Below, piece after piece: positions 9,143-18,590 of a stretch of 64,000 nt of DNA. The stretch comes from Salegentibacter sediminis (lineage in GTDB: Bacteria > Bacteroidota > Bacteroidia > Flavobacteriales > Flavobacteriaceae). Within the stretch, counting starts at the first letter, position 1. The number at the start of each line of letters is the position of its first letter. The notes beneath the pieces are model-generated. The model had not been told where the DNA came from, searched no databases, and saw nothing but the letters and a program-made list of their open reading frames with translations. The translations under genes were made by a program, and so were the position numbers. Where the stretch lies: assembly GCF_002078605.1 (NCBI RefSeq), contig NZ_MSJR01000001.1:744001-808000 (forward strand), read 5' to 3'.

Positions 9143-10717
9143 ATGAGTAACAGTAAGTCTTATCAAGTTGAACCGATTCATCAGGACACTTACCTGGCAA
9201 ACGGAGAATTAATAAAATGGGAAGGGAAGAAGGATGAGGTTTATTCCACTATTTCTTCTTCGGAAAGCTACAGCAAAACCCTGTTAGGGACGGTGCCGCA
9301 TATGGATGAGGCTACTGCCCTGGAGGTATTGGAGCACGCCTGCAATGCTTACGATAAAGGGAAAGGAGAATGGCCTACCGCGAAAGTGGCTGAGCGGGTG
9401 AAGAGCATGACGAAGTTCGTGAAACTTATGGAGAAAGAGCGGGAAACCGTAGTGAAGTTCCTGATGTGGGAGATAGGTAAATCCCTGCCCGATTCTGAAA
9501 AGGAATTTGACAGGACGGTGGAATATATTTACGATACTATTGAAGATTATAAACAGCTGGATCGCGATAGCGCCAATTTTAAGAAGCGGGATAATGTGCA
9601 CGCACATATCCGCCGCGGGCCATTGGGAGTGGTTTTATGCTTAGGCCCATATAATTATCCATTAAATGAAACCTTTGCCTTGCTTATTCCGGCCTTAATT
9701 ATGGGGAACACGGTGATCTTTAAACCGGCAAAACACGGGGTATTATTATTGTCTCCTTTGCTAAAGGCCTTCCAGGAAAGCTTCCCTAAAGGCGTGGTAA
9801 ACATTATTTACGGCAGGGGTAGAGAAGTGGCCGCACCAATTATGAAAACCGGCAGAATAGATGTGCTGGCGTTAATTGGCAATAGCAAGTCGGCTATTGC
9901 CTTGCAGGATCAGCACCCGCATAAGAACAGGCTGAGACTGGTGTTAGGTCTCGAGGCTAAAAATCCCGCGATTATCCTACCCGATGCTGATCTGGATCAC
10001 ACCATTGAGGAAGTCCTGTCTGGGACTCTATCCTTTAACGGCCAACGTTGTACAGCTTTGAAGATCATATATGTTCATGAAGATATAAGAGAGGAGTTTA
10101 ATAGGCGTTTTGCCGAAAGGGTAGACCAGTTAAAATTCGGCAATCCCTGGGATGATGGCGTAAAACTAACGCCCCTGCCTGAACCGGATAAACCTAAATA
10201 TATCACCGAATTGATAGAAGATGCACAGGAAAAAGGGGCAAAGATCCTGAATAAAAAAGGAGGCAAGGTGATCGATAATTACATTTTCCCTGCCGTGCTT
10301 TATCCGGTGACCAAAGAGATGAGGGTGTATCAGGAAGAGCAGTTTGGCCCGGTGATTCCCGTAAAGTCCTTTACTTCTATAGAAGACCTTCTAGACGAGA
10401 TAGCCGATTCCAATTATGGCCAGCAAGTAAGTCTCTTCGGAAAAGATGTGCATAAGCTCGCGCCGCTTATCGACACCATGGTAAACCTGGTTTGTCGTGT
10501 TAATCTAAACTCTGCCTGCCAGCGAGGGCCAGATGTGTTCCCTTTCACCGGAAGAAAAGACTCTGCTGTGGGAACCCTGAGCGTACACGATGCACTACGT
10601 TCTTTCTCTATAAGAACCTTTGTGGCTTCCAAGGACAACGAGTATAATAACAAGATCCTGCAGGAATTGGTTTCCGGGAAGGAATCTAATTTTGTGAGTA
10701 CAGATTATATTCTTTAA
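9143..10717 (+). CDS. gapN: NADP-dependent (non-phosphorylating) glyceraldehyde-3-phosphate dehydrogenase, GapN-like
   Basis: Aldehyde dehydrogenase superfamily protein of 524 aa. Visible features are the cofactor-binding strand [11 protein letters not shown], the FKPAKHG segment, the general-base Glu in [10 protein letters not shown] and the nucleophilic Cys in FNGQRCTAL. The GYNYP-type motif and the acidic C-terminal half match the GapN group. That group oxidises glyceraldehyde 3-phosphate directly to 3-phosphoglycerate with NADP+, bypassing substrate-level phosphorylation and giving NADPH. It is monocistronic. Another aldehyde substrate cannot be excluded from sequence. Confidence 0.82.
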   Translation: MSNSKSYQVEPIHQDTYLANGELIKWEGKKDEVYSTISSSESYSKTLLGTVPHMDEATALEVLEHACNAYDKGKGEWPTAKVAERVKSMTKFVKLMEKERETVVKFLMWEIGKSLPDSEKEFDRTVEYIYDTIEDYKQLDRDSANFKKRDNVHAHIRRGPLGVVLCLGPYNYPLNETFALLIPALIMGNTVIFKPAKHGVLLLSPLLKAFQESFPKGVVNIIYGRGREVAAPIMKTGRIDVLALIGNSKSAIALQDQHPHKNRLRLVLGLEAKNPAIILPDADLDHTIEEVLSGTLSFNGQRCTALKIIYVHEDIREEFNRRFAERVDQLKFGNPWDDGVKLTPLPEPDKPKYITELIEDAQEKGAKILNKKGGKVIDNYIFPAVLYPVTKEMRVYQEEQFGPVIPVKSFTSIEDLLDEIADSNYGQQVSLFGKDVHKLAPLIDTMVNLVCRVNLNSACQRGPDVFPFTGRKDSAVGTLSVHDALRSFSIRTFVASKDNEYNNKILQELVSGKESNFVSTDYIL

Positions 10718-10718
10718 A

Positions 10719-10763
10719 CTCAGTTCTCAGTTCTCAGTTCTCAGTTCTCAGTTCTGAGAACTG
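10719..10763 (+). repeat. Five tandem 7-bp CTCAGTT units ending in a perfect hairpin
   Basis: CTCAGTT is repeated exactly five times (10719-10753). CTGAGAACTG (10754-10763) then pairs with CAGTTCTCAG (10742-10751) around a 2-nt loop. It follows the gapN stop by one base. No T-run follows, so it is a hairpin or processing site more than a classical terminator. Confidence 0.85.
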
Positions 10764-10868
10764 GGTTCTGTATTTTAGTTTTTCCGTGGATAGTGGATTG
10801 TTGAAGTTGGAAGTCTTTGGTCTATAGATTTACTTAACTTTATAATCCCATTTTGAAGCCCTTATTAA

Positions 10869-11447
10869 ATGAAACTTTCCAGGTTTTTACAAAACATTGT
10901 TCCCTTTCCTGCTGATGAACTGGAGGATATTGTTTCTTATTTTGAAAGAGAAACAGTTTATAAAAATGTTCCCCTGGTTAAGGGAGGACAGGTTTGCTCT
11001 AAACTTTACCTGGTAGAGGAAGGAGTAGGAAGAAGTTATTACCTTAAGGAAGACGGGAAAGAAATTACACAGTGGTTTTTTGTAGAAGGGCAATTCATGT
11101 CAAGTATTGAAAGCTTTTTTCAGCAGAATCCCAGTTTATATTACCTTGAAATGTTAGAGGATTCGGTTTTATACAGCATTACGCGGGAAAATCTCGATCT
11201 CTTGTTTGCTCGTTACCACAATATGGAAAAACTGGGCAGGCTTCTTTCTACAGAGATGCTTACGCGCGTAGTTAATAAACTCAATGCTATCCAGTTTCAA
11301 ACGGCCCGTGAGCGTTACGATTATATGCTTAACGAATACCCCAATATTGTTAACCGGGTACCCCTGGGAAATATTGCTTCCTACCTGGGAATGACCCAGG
11401 AAACCCTAAGCCGTATTCGTAAAACAGAATCCCGTAATAAATCCTGA
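10869..11447 (+). CDS. Crp/Fnr-family transcriptional regulator
   Basis: 192-aa regulator with a cyclic-nucleotide-binding-type jelly roll (about 20-115, e.g. LVKGGQVCSKLYLVEEGVGR and WFFVEGQFMSS). A linker helix (about 118-150) and a C-terminal helix-turn-helix PLGNIASYLGMTQETLSRIRK follow, cut to fit a short tail. The charged signature of cAMP binding (GE...R) is not obvious, so the ligand is unknown. It lies just before a TolC-HlyD-ABC2 operon, with an Fnr-box-like palindrome between them. It probably regulates that operon, its own gene, or both. Confidence 0.88.
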   Translation: MKLSRFLQNIVPFPADELEDIVSYFERETVYKNVPLVKGGQVCSKLYLVEEGVGRSYYLKEDGKEITQWFFVEGQFMSSIESFFQQNPSLYYLEMLEDSVLYSITRENLDLLFARYHNMEKLGRLLSTEMLTRVVNKLNAIQFQTARERYDYMLNEYPNIVNRVPLGNIASYLGMTQETLSRIRKTESRNKS

Positions 11448-11456
11448 TTTGTATTA

Positions 11457-11472
11457 TTTGATCTAGGTCAAA
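11457..11472 (+). promoter_or_regulatory. Fnr-box-like palindrome before the efflux operon
   Basis: TTTGATCTAGGTCAAA is an almost perfect inverted repeat. Its core TTGATctagGTCAA differs from the classical Fnr box TTGATnnnnATCAA at one position. It starts 10 bases after the stop of the Crp/Fnr-family gene and ends 50 bases before the tolC-like ATG. Confidence 0.6.
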
Positions 11473-11522
11473 AGAAACTAGCTCCCTAATAAGGAAATTT
11501 GCAGTGTTTAAAAAAAGCTGCA

Positions 11523-12893
11523 ATGAAAATAGATTTATTGAAATTTACCCTACAGGTTATTCTGCTGGTGGGGCTGCTTCCTGATGCTTCTATTGCCCAG
11601 GAAACAGATCCTGCCCTGGAAAACCTTATTAAAAAGGGCCTGGAGAAAAGCCATAGTATTAACATTAATCAGCTGGATGCCGAACAGGCGCAGGTAGATC
11701 AAAAACTTGCAAAGTCTGTTTTTCTTCCAAAGATTTCTCTCAACGGTAGCTATACCCGTCTTAACGATGATATCTCCTTTGATGATGATACTCAAAACCT
11801 TTTAATGGCTACTCAAAAGCTTCTGATAAAAGAAGCAGCAGGTCTTCCTTTTAATGCGGCTTTTCCCGAAAATATTCCACTACAGGAAGTCAACAATCTT
11901 CAGGATAAGGATATCCTGAAATCTTCTGTAGATGTGGATTGGGTCTTGTTTAGCGGATTTGAGGCTACCAATGCTCTCAAAGCTGCGAAACATAAGGAGG
12001 CATCTTTACACTATGCAGGAATGGCCGAAAAAGACCGAATCATTCTCAAAATTATTGAAACATACGACAAATTGGCCCTGGTAAATGCCTCAGAAAATGT
12101 GCTTGCTGCTTCTGAAGAATATTTAAAGGATCAGGAACATTTTGTAAAGAAAGCTATAGAGAATGGACTGGCTACTCCTATAAGCCGGAAAAAAATAGAG
12201 CTGGCCCAGCAGCAACTGGCAGCCAGGCAACTGGAGTTCAGCCATAACAAGACCCTTCTTATCGAGGTGTTACACCAGCTCACGGGAGAAAATAAGAAAG
12301 TCTTAGGCTCCCTCAATCCCAGACTTACCGGGATGCAAACTAATGAATTAGCTCCTGAAAAACGGAATGAAGTGATGGCTTTGGAAGAGGCAGAAAAAGC
12401 TACTGAATATAAATCAAAGATGGAGAAAAGCCAGTTTATACCTAAAATAGCCTTAAAAGGCCATTATGAATTTCTAGAGGATGATTTATCGCTTTTTGAT
12501 CCCCAATGGTATGCCGCAGTTGGTGTTAAATGGAATCTTTTTGATGGTGGGCAGGCCCGGTTGAACAGTCAAAAAACAGAACTTGAAGCAAGAAAATACA
12601 GGGAACAGATCCAAGAAGCTGAAGAAATGATCGCCTTGAGCATTGTTAAAGCCGAAAACGCTTATGAAGCTTCCCTCCAAAATTCCCGTATTGCCAAAAA
12701 GGAGATTGAATTGGCCAGTGCCACCTTTGAGCTGGTGAACAAGCAGCATAAAAATGATCTGGCCTCTATTGCCGAAGTTTTAGATGCCCTGAAGGACCTG
12801 GAAAGGGCCAATTTCCAATTGCAGGAATCTTACTTCAGCCAGCGAAGAGCCGCAACCACGCTGCTTCATTCTAAAGGATTACTTAATTACTAA
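11523..12893 (+). CDS. TolC-family outer membrane efflux protein
   Basis: Outer-membrane channel subunit of a tripartite exporter, about 456 aa from the ATG at 11523. An upstream TTG at 11499 would add eight residues in front of the signal peptide, which starts MKIDLLKFTLQ and ends SIAQ, so I prefer 11523. Two internally repeated helical halves show OEP features: LPKISLNGSYTRLND and IPKIALKGHYEF strands, long coiled helices, and WNLFDGGQARLNSQ. It is the first gene of a three-gene operon, 14 bases before the HlyD-like gene. Confidence 0.9.
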   Translation: MKIDLLKFTLQVILLVGLLPDASIAQETDPALENLIKKGLEKSHSININQLDAEQAQVDQKLAKSVFLPKISLNGSYTRLNDDISFDDDTQNLLMATQKLLIKEAAGLPFNAAFPENIPLQEVNNLQDKDILKSSVDVDWVLFSGFEATNALKAAKHKEASLHYAGMAEKDRIILKIIETYDKLALVNASENVLAASEEYLKDQEHFVKKAIENGLATPISRKKIELAQQQLAARQLEFSHNKTLLIEVLHQLTGENKKVLGSLNPRLTGMQTNELAPEKRNEVMALEEAEKATEYKSKMEKSQFIPKIALKGHYEFLEDDLSLFDPQWYAAVGVKWNLFDGGQARLNSQKTELEARKYREQIQEAEEMIALSIVKAENAYEASLQNSRIAKKEIELASATFELVNKQHKNDLASIAEVLDALKDLERANFQLQESYFSQRRAATTLLHSKGLLNY

Positions 12894-12907
12894 AGCATTT
12901 TAAAGAT

Positions 12908-13867
12908 ATGAGAATAATAAAGATTGGATTAAGCCTTATTAGTTTATCGATGTTACTTTCCTGTAACAATGAGCAGGAAATCACTCCCTACAGAGGGAAA
13001 GTGAAATTTGAAAGTATTTCTGTTAGCAGTAAGCTGGCCGGGCGCATTAATAAACTGTATGTAGCAGAAGGGGATGAAGTACGTAAAGGCGATACCCTTG
13101 CCTATATTGATATACCCGAGATCAATGCAAAAATGATGCAAGCCGAAGGTGCAATAACAGCTGCCCGCGGGCAATTCAACATGGCTAATGCCGGGGCCAC
13201 AAAAGAACAGCTTACCCAGATAGAAGGAAAACTGAATGCTGCAAAAGCAGAATTGGAATTTGCCCGTGAATCGTATTCACGACTGGACAATATGTACAAG
13301 GATTCTCTGATAACCCGTCAGCAATTGGATGAGGTGAATATGAAACTTCAAATGGCCAGGGCCCAGGTGGAAGCACTGGAAGCAAAACGAGAAGAAGCTG
13401 GAAAAAGTGTTAGAACTGAACAGCTGAACCAGGCCCGGGGGCAATTGGATCGTGCCCGTGGTGCCAGGGAGGAGGTGCGCACTGCTTCAAGTGAAAAGTA
13501 TCTTCTTGCCCCTGCCGATATGACTATAGAAACTATAAGTTTGGAAGAAGGAGAGCTGCTTAGTCCCGGATATGCGCTGTTTAATGGTTATAAAAAGAAC
13601 AGTGTTTATTTCAGATTTACTATTAATGAATCCAAAATATATGACTTTGAGAGAGGAAGTGAATTAGTGATGCTTAACCCATACACCAAAGAAGAAATCA
13701 CTGGCAGAATCGCCTACATAAAGCAACTTCCCCGATATGCCGAGATCACCAGTACGGCGCCGCTTTATGATTTGGCAGAATCTGTATACGAATTAAAGGT
13801 GGTTCCTACCACCAACTTAAATGAGAAAGCCTATTATACCAATGCTACCATTCTGATAAAAGAATAA
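12908..13867 (+). CDS. HlyD-family membrane fusion lipoprotein
   Basis: Periplasmic adaptor of 319 aa. It carries a lipoprotein signal ending LLSCN (Cys about residue 19). A biotinyl-lipoyl half motif (SVSSKLAGRINKLYVAEGDEVRKGDTLAYID, about 40-70) is followed by a long alpha-hairpin (about 75-195) and a second lipoyl/beta-barrel part (LLAPADMTIETISLEEGE onward). It would link the TolC channel to the inner-membrane permease encoded 4 bases downstream. The cargo is unknown. Confidence 0.9.
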   Translation: MRIIKIGLSLISLSMLLSCNNEQEITPYRGKVKFESISVSSKLAGRINKLYVAEGDEVRKGDTLAYIDIPEINAKMMQAEGAITAARGQFNMANAGATKEQLTQIEGKLNAAKAELEFARESYSRLDNMYKDSLITRQQLDEVNMKLQMARAQVEALEAKREEAGKSVRTEQLNQARGQLDRARGAREEVRTASSEKYLLAPADMTIETISLEEGELLSPGYALFNGYKKNSVYFRFTINESKIYDFERGSELVMLNPYTKEEITGRIAYIKQLPRYAEITSTAPLYDLAESVYELKVVPTTNLNEKAYYTNATILIKE

Positions 13868-13871
13868 ACCG

Positions 13872-15044
13872 ATGAAAGAGTTTTATAAGTTATTAAGATG
13901 GGAATTTAAGCGTATTTTTTCCAATAGTGTTCTCTGTGCTATCTTTTTCGGTGCCCCTGTACTTTACGGAATTCTGTTTGGTTATGTTTACCAGCAGGCT
14001 AATGTAGTTGACTTGCCAATTGTAATCGTAGACCAGGATAATAGTCCGTTAACAGATAAGATTACTGATGCATTTGAAGATAATGAAGGGCTTCTCGTGA
14101 AAGACCGGCGTTATAACCCCGGCAATATACTGGACGAAATGCCGGTTGAACAATATGTTGCTGTGGTGACCTTACCTTCAGGTTTTGAGGCAGATGTACT
14201 TCAGAAAAGATATCCTGAGGTTAGGGTGGATCTCAATATGGCCAATATCCTTAACGCCAATACTGCCAGTAAGAATATTCAGCAGGTTTTAATGAGCCTC
14301 AATGCGGGGATAGAGATTGAAGGTCTTAAGAAGCAGGGTTTAAATCCGGCGGCAGCTAAAGCATCCTTTGAGAGTTTTAAAATTAACTTCCATAAGCTTT
14401 ATAACTCTACCGGCAATTACCTTAGCTTTATGATGCCCGGTTTGTTGGGAGCTATTATGCAGCAGATAATTTTTCTTGCAATGGCGCTGGTATTTTCTAG
14501 AGATTTTGAAGATGGTTATTTCAGACAACTGGTGAAAAAAGATAAATCGTCTTTATATCTCATAGTTTTAAAAGCTACACCGTTTATACTGTTTTTGCCT
14601 TTTATGTGGCTATTTGTAGGGCGTTTGTTTATATTCTTTAATATAGAGGCCGAGATCTTTAATTTCCCTATGCTGATTTTGATCACCCTCTTAAGCCTGG
14701 CCTCCATGGGAGTGGGGATGTTGTTCTCAGTGGCTATTCCCAATCAATTAAAAGCAACAGAATTACTTATGGTGATTTCTACCCCGGCCTTTGTAATTAG
14801 TGGATTTACCTGGCCCAGCCTGGCCATTCCGGGGTTTATTAACGGGATAGCACAATCAATTCCTGTCACTCATTTTCTTACTGCCTTCAGAAAAGTAGCT
14901 TATTTAGGGGGTGATCTGAGTCATGTATTTCCGGAAATTAAAATGCTGTTGCTTATTATTTTAATAAGCTTTATTGCAATGGCTGTGTTACTACAAATTA
15001 AAATAAACAGAGCCCGGACGAGACATGTATCAAGAAGGGTATAA
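13872..15044 (+). CDS. ABC-2 type transporter permease
   Basis: 390-aa inner-membrane protein of the ABC2_membrane_3 / YhhJ-YbhS type. It has one N-terminal transmembrane helix (about 17-38), a large extracytoplasmic domain (about 40-175, including VDQDNSPLTDKI) and about five C-terminal helices (about 180-375). It is translationally close to the HlyD gene. No ATP-binding cassette gene is present in this operon or nearby. The ATPase must therefore come from elsewhere, or the permease works differently from YbhFSR-type exporters. Confidence 0.88.
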   Translation: MKEFYKLLRWEFKRIFSNSVLCAIFFGAPVLYGILFGYVYQQANVVDLPIVIVDQDNSPLTDKITDAFEDNEGLLVKDRRYNPGNILDEMPVEQYVAVVTLPSGFEADVLQKRYPEVRVDLNMANILNANTASKNIQQVLMSLNAGIEIEGLKKQGLNPAAAKASFESFKINFHKLYNSTGNYLSFMMPGLLGAIMQQIIFLAMALVFSRDFEDGYFRQLVKKDKSSLYLIVLKATPFILFLPFMWLFVGRLFIFFNIEAEIFNFPMLILITLLSLASMGVGMLFSVAIPNQLKATELLMVISTPAFVISGFTWPSLAIPGFINGIAQSIPVTHFLTAFRKVAYLGGDLSHVFPEIKMLLLIILISFIAMAVLLQIKINRARTRHVSRRV

Positions 15045-15102
15045 AATCTGCTATTGAAGAATATCCTCACGGGTTTGGATGATGTGCCGAGGTAGATATT
15101 TA

Positions 15103-15128
15103 AAAAGCCCCGCTATAAACGGGGCTTT
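15103..15128. terminator. Hairpin terminator between convergent genes
   Basis: AAAGCCCCG pairs with CGGGGCTTT around a 7-nt loop, with A and T runs on both sides, so it can serve both the permease and the convergent metalloprotease gene. Confidence 0.8.
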
Positions 15129-15145
15129 AAAATAATGGTTTCTTT

Positions 15146-17596
15146 TTACCAGGTATCAACAGCTAAAGCAGCATCGATTCTTGCAAGCAGGTCGTTCCAA
15201 TGGTAAACGCTTAATTGATTATTAACCCGATTTCTTCTTGCTCTAAGGTCTCTCCTTAACTGCTCCAGATCTCCACGCATTAATGCGATTATATCGGTAG
15301 AGGTGACCTCGCTTCTTTCTTCCTTTTTTAGGTTCTGAACATATTTGGCCGCGGCATCAACATAGGCACGTTGAATATTTCTCCTGTAGGCATCTACTTT
15401 CTGAGATTTATACAGCTCTTCAAAAATGCCTTTTCTAAGGTCGGTCATCATTTCGACAGCCGTGTAAGCTGAATTGCCGTTCACCTGCTCATTACTAATC
15501 ATTCGTTGTAGACGGTCGCTTTCCAGAAGATCGTTCAGGGCCCGGCTTTGAAGGCTCTGTACACGTTCAATGGCACCCGAGGGCTCTATGCGTTGCAATA
15601 GTTCACGATCCAGCAGCCACTCCGGAGTAGAAAAGGCGTGGTCGTTTAAAAATTTCACTGCTGATTTTTGTTTTGTTTCCGGTACTTGGGTATAAACGCT
15701 TCCTTCCTGGTCTGCAGTTTTTCTGGTTTCGTAGACTCCGCCTACGTTTGCCACCACATGGGATACATAGCCTCTCCACATATAAGTAAGTTCGCGGTAA
15801 ACTTCAGTTAACTCAGAATAATCGGTGTTGTCTTTTGAGGTCCATTCCACCAGATTTGGCACTACTTTTTTCAGGTTCGCAAGACCGTACTCACTGGCTT
15901 TGATCTGGTCGTCGCCTAAGCTTTCTCTTTGCGACTGCGGATCAACCCCGCCGTAACCGTTTCCAAATTCATACACCGGATCTCCCGCTTTCTCCAGGAT
16001 CCACTTGCTCAGAATTGGCTTCTCTTCCTGGGGGGAATCGGCTTCAGGAATATACCTGTAGCCCCAGTTGATCGCGTAAAGGTCATAAGGTCCCATCATC
16101 CTGATGTAGCGTACGCCTTCATCTTCCTGCTGTGCCACATAGTTCACCCGGGCATAATCCATAATGGAAGGAGTAAGGCCATACTTTTGAGTAAATTTTG
16201 CAGAACGAAGTGAATCTGTGGCATAAGCCGAACTCGCCTTCATATTATGCGGTAACCCAAGGGCGTGTCCCACTTCGTGCGCGATCACCATTCGCATCAT
16301 CTCCCCAATCTCTTTCTCGGGCGTGTTGAGACTGCGTGCTGAAGGCTTTTGTGCCCCGGCCTCAATCATGTAACGATTCCTGTATGAGCGCAGGTGGTTG
16401 TGATACCAAATAATATCACTTTCTATAATTTCCCCGGTGCGAGGATCGGTTACTGAAGGCCCCATGGCATTTCGTGTGGTACTGGCAACATAACGTACTA
16501 CCGAGTAGCGAACATCTTCAGGGCTAAAATCCGGGTCTTCCTCTTTACTGGGAGGATCTTTGGCGATCACCGCATTTTTGAAACCTGCAGCTTCAAAGGC
16601 CACATTCCAGTCTTCAATTCCCTGCTTAAAGTAAGGTCTCCATTTTTTTGGCGTGGCAGGATCCAGATACCATACAATAGGTTCTACCGGCTCTACCAAT
16701 TCCCCCCTTTTGTAGGCTTCAATATCTTTAGGTACCAACTGCCATCGGTTGATGATCCTATAGTCGTCACTCTTTAGTTCATCGGAATTATAGTCATATT
16801 TTTTAGTAGTGAACCAGCCCACTCGATGATCGGCCAGCCGTGGCTGCATTTGCTCTTCCGGAAGCAGGATCATAGACTGGTTCATCATCATGCTAATGGT
16901 CCCGGCCTGGTCTCTTTCGGGTGGTTCTTCCGCTTCATAGGTCAATACGTGTTTCACCTCAATATTTTCGGGAAAAGCATTGGCCGAAGTGATATAAGAG
17001 CGGGATTTATCCAGTTTTTTTACCTTGTAACGTTTCCGTAGTGCAGGGGATATTCCATTTATGGCAGCTACCTCTTCTTTAAAAAGATCGCTTACCTCGA
17101 TTACTGCGGAAGTTTTTTCGTCGTTATAAGCTACGATCTTTGAGCTGAAGAGGATAGGAAAGAAATTATTGGCAGCCACCGATTGGTATATTGGCGACCC
17201 TTCCTCGCTTTCATTCTCAAAGCTAATCACCTTCATGTCGATATTATTGTCTCTTTTTGACCAACGAACTACCTGTTCGTTGGCTTTGGAACCGGCATTT
17301 ACATAGCCGCCGCCAAAACCTGCGGGCACTCCGGCAATACGGCTTACCAGGAGCATGTCTTTCTCCAGCATCTCCAGGGGAATTTCGAAATAAAGCTTAT
17401 CATCTACAAAATGAGTAATAAAGAGACCCTCGTCACTCTTCGCGTCAGCGGTGATGACTTCATCGTAAGGTTTAATGTCTTCCTGGGTCTTTTTTGGAGT
17501 CGTGGACTCATTTGTTTGTGTCGTAACTTCCTTTTGGGTTTGGCAACTCACGCCAACGGCCAGGATGAGTCCGAACACCGGTAATTTTTTTATCAT
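15146..17596 (-). CDS. Zinc metalloprotease lipoprotein (DUF5117/DUF5118/DUF4953 type)
   Basis: 816-aa exported lipoprotein with a signal ending VGVSC (Cys about residue 18). The metzincin-type zinc motif HEVGHALGLPH has ligands His440, His444 and His450 with Glu441 as catalytic base. A downstream Met-turn-like SIMDYARVNY follows. The N-terminal half matches the DUF5117 pattern (LLVSRIAGVPAGFGGGYVN) and a DUF5118-like start. The C-terminus is helical. Such proteins are common, uncharacterised Bacteroidota peptidases. It is monocistronic and has a convergent terminator. Confidence 0.88.
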   Translation of the reverse strand: MIKKLPVFGLILAVGVSCQTQKEVTTQTNESTTPKKTQEDIKPYDEVITADAKSDEGLFITHFVDDKLYFEIPLEMLEKDMLLVSRIAGVPAGFGGGYVNAGSKANEQVVRWSKRDNNIDMKVISFENESEEGSPIYQSVAANNFFPILFSSKIVAYNDEKTSAVIEVSDLFKEEVAAINGISPALRKRYKVKKLDKSRSYITSANAFPENIEVKHVLTYEAEEPPERDQAGTISMMMNQSMILLPEEQMQPRLADHRVGWFTTKKYDYNSDELKSDDYRIINRWQLVPKDIEAYKRGELVEPVEPIVWYLDPATPKKWRPYFKQGIEDWNVAFEAAGFKNAVIAKDPPSKEEDPDFSPEDVRYSVVRYVASTTRNAMGPSVTDPRTGEIIESDIIWYHNHLRSYRNRYMIEAGAQKPSARSLNTPEKEIGEMMRMVIAHEVGHALGLPHNMKASSAYATDSLRSAKFTQKYGLTPSIMDYARVNYVAQQEDEGVRYIRMMGPYDLYAINWGYRYIPEADSPQEEKPILSKWILEKAGDPVYEFGNGYGGVDPQSQRESLGDDQIKASEYGLANLKKVVPNLVEWTSKDNTDYSELTEVYRELTYMWRGYVSHVVANVGGVYETRKTADQEGSVYTQVPETKQKSAVKFLNDHAFSTPEWLLDRELLQRIEPSGAIERVQSLQSRALNDLLESDRLQRMISNEQVNGNSAYTAVEMMTDLRKGIFEELYKSQKVDAYRRNIQRAYVDAAAKYVQNLKKEERSEVTSTDIIALMRGDLEQLRRDLRARRNRVNNQLSVYHWNDLLARIDAALAVDTW

Positions 17597-17831
17597 GTGG
17601 AATTTGGATTTTAAAAGCCCACAAGATAAAGATTGTAGGTAGAACTAAGAAATTGGAGGAACAAAGAGACCCAGGAGTCCGCTTAGGCCATTAATAATTG
17701 CAATAGGACGAAGGTTATAATAAGACAATTTTTTGCTTTCTTGTGGCTGTCTATTTCTGTTAGGCTTGCAATTGATCGCTTTTCTAAAAATAAGTAGCTT
17801 TTTCTCAGTATAAATTTTAATGTAAATAAAA
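17597..17831. other. Intergenic region, nothing recognised
   Basis: Divergent spacer between the metalloprotease and the membrane-protein/XRE pair. AT-rich; no ORF or RNA is recognised before the repeat block that starts at 17832. Confidence 0.5.
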
Positions 17832-17900
17832 CTTTACAATTTGTTATTTTTAATTACATTTGTAAAGTAAACATTACATTAAGTAAACTATTAATTACAT
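17832..17900 (+). promoter_or_regulatory. Operator-like repeat block before the membrane-protein/XRE operon
   Basis: CTTTACAA (17832-17839) is inverted as TTGTAAAG (17860-17867). ATTACAT recurs at 17853, 17873 and 17894, a period of about 20-21 bp, and AAGTAAAC recurs at 17865 and 17881. A TAnnTTTG-type -7 element (TACATTTG, 17855-17862) lies inside. The block ends 5 bases before the ATG, as expected for an autoregulated promoter. Confidence 0.5.
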
Positions 17901-17904
17901 CATA

Positions 17905-18297
17905 ATGAAAAAGGAACGTAAAAAAAATCTTTATAGCCTTGCCGTATGGACCTGGAGTTGGGTGGCTACAATGGCAATCGCTACTTTTGGACCGATGTAC
18001 ATTTGGGATGACCATAGTGTACTAACAGTTCTGGCAGTAGCAGTAAACTTTGTTCATGGAATTCTAATGATAATCGCAAACAGGAGGTTATTTAATAATT
18101 TTGATGAGCTGGAACGCAAAATCCATTTGGAGGCTCTGGCCTTAACATTGGGATTGGCTGTGGTGATCGGGTTATCATACTCACTTTTAGACACCACCAA
18201 TTTAATTGGTTATGATGCAGAAATAAGCAACCTGGTGATATTCATAGGTGTAACTTATTTAGTTATTGTCACTATAAATACTAAAAGGTACTTATGA
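17905..18297 (+). CDS. Small integral membrane protein paired with an XRE regulator
   Basis: 130-aa protein with four predicted membrane helices (about 10-30, 37-58, 75-95, 106-125) and a short charged loop NRRLFNNFDELERKIHLEA between helices 2 and 3. Its stop overlaps the start of the downstream XRE-type gene (ATGA). Such membrane-protein/XRE pairs are common in bacteria; the membrane partner may control the regulator or be its target. Function unknown. Confidence 0.7.
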   Translation: MKKERKKNLYSLAVWTWSWVATMAIATFGPMYIWDDHSVLTVLAVAVNFVHGILMIIANRRLFNNFDELERKIHLEALALTLGLAVVIGLSYSLLDTTNLIGYDAEISNLVIFIGVTYLVIVTINTKRYL

Positions 18298-18491
18298 AAA
18301 ACAGGTTAAAAGTACTTCGGGCTGAAAACAGCTATACGCAGGAGGACTTAGCTGATATTATAGGTGTTTCCCGACAAACAATTAATGCCATTGAAAAGGA
18401 GAAATTTGATCCCAGTCTGCCAACGGCTTTTAGAATCTCCAAACTCTTTAAATTACCCATAGAAGATATTTTCTATTTTGAAGAAACTTAA
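18294..18491 (+). CDS. XRE/Cro-type helix-turn-helix regulator (YgzD-like)
   Basis: 65-aa single-domain DNA-binding protein. The HTH is EDLADIIGVSRQTINAIEK (about residues 17-35), followed by the PSLPTAFRISKLFKLPIEDIF helix typical of short Cro-like repressors. It is translated with a 4-base overlap from the membrane-protein gene. Repeats before that gene are candidate binding sites. A 10-bp direct duplication (AAGAAACTTA at 18481-18490 and 18491-18500) spans its stop codon. Confidence 0.88.
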   Translation: MKNRLKVLRAENSYTQEDLADIIGVSRQTINAIEKEKFDPSLPTAFRISKLFKLPIEDIFYFEET

Positions 18492-18529
18492 AGAAACTTA
18501 CATTGGAACGGAAGTCAAAGAGAAAGCTT

Positions 18530-18548
18530 CAGCCTAAAAATTAGGCTG
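18530..18548 (+). terminator. Perfect hairpin between convergent genes, weak terminator
   Basis: CAGCCTAA and TTAGGCTG form an 8-bp stem with a 3-nt A loop. There is no real T-run on either side, so termination is uncertain. Confidence 0.4.
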
Positions 18549-18590
18549 TTAATACCACTGGAGTAATTAGAGAAAAGAAAGTCGGTGCGC

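Noticed and set aside
10719-10763. Possible CRISPR or satellite array
   Set aside because: The unit is only 7 bp with no spacers.
11499-11522. TTG start for the TolC-family gene
   Set aside because: It would add eight residues in front of a good signal peptide; the ATG at 11523 is preferred.
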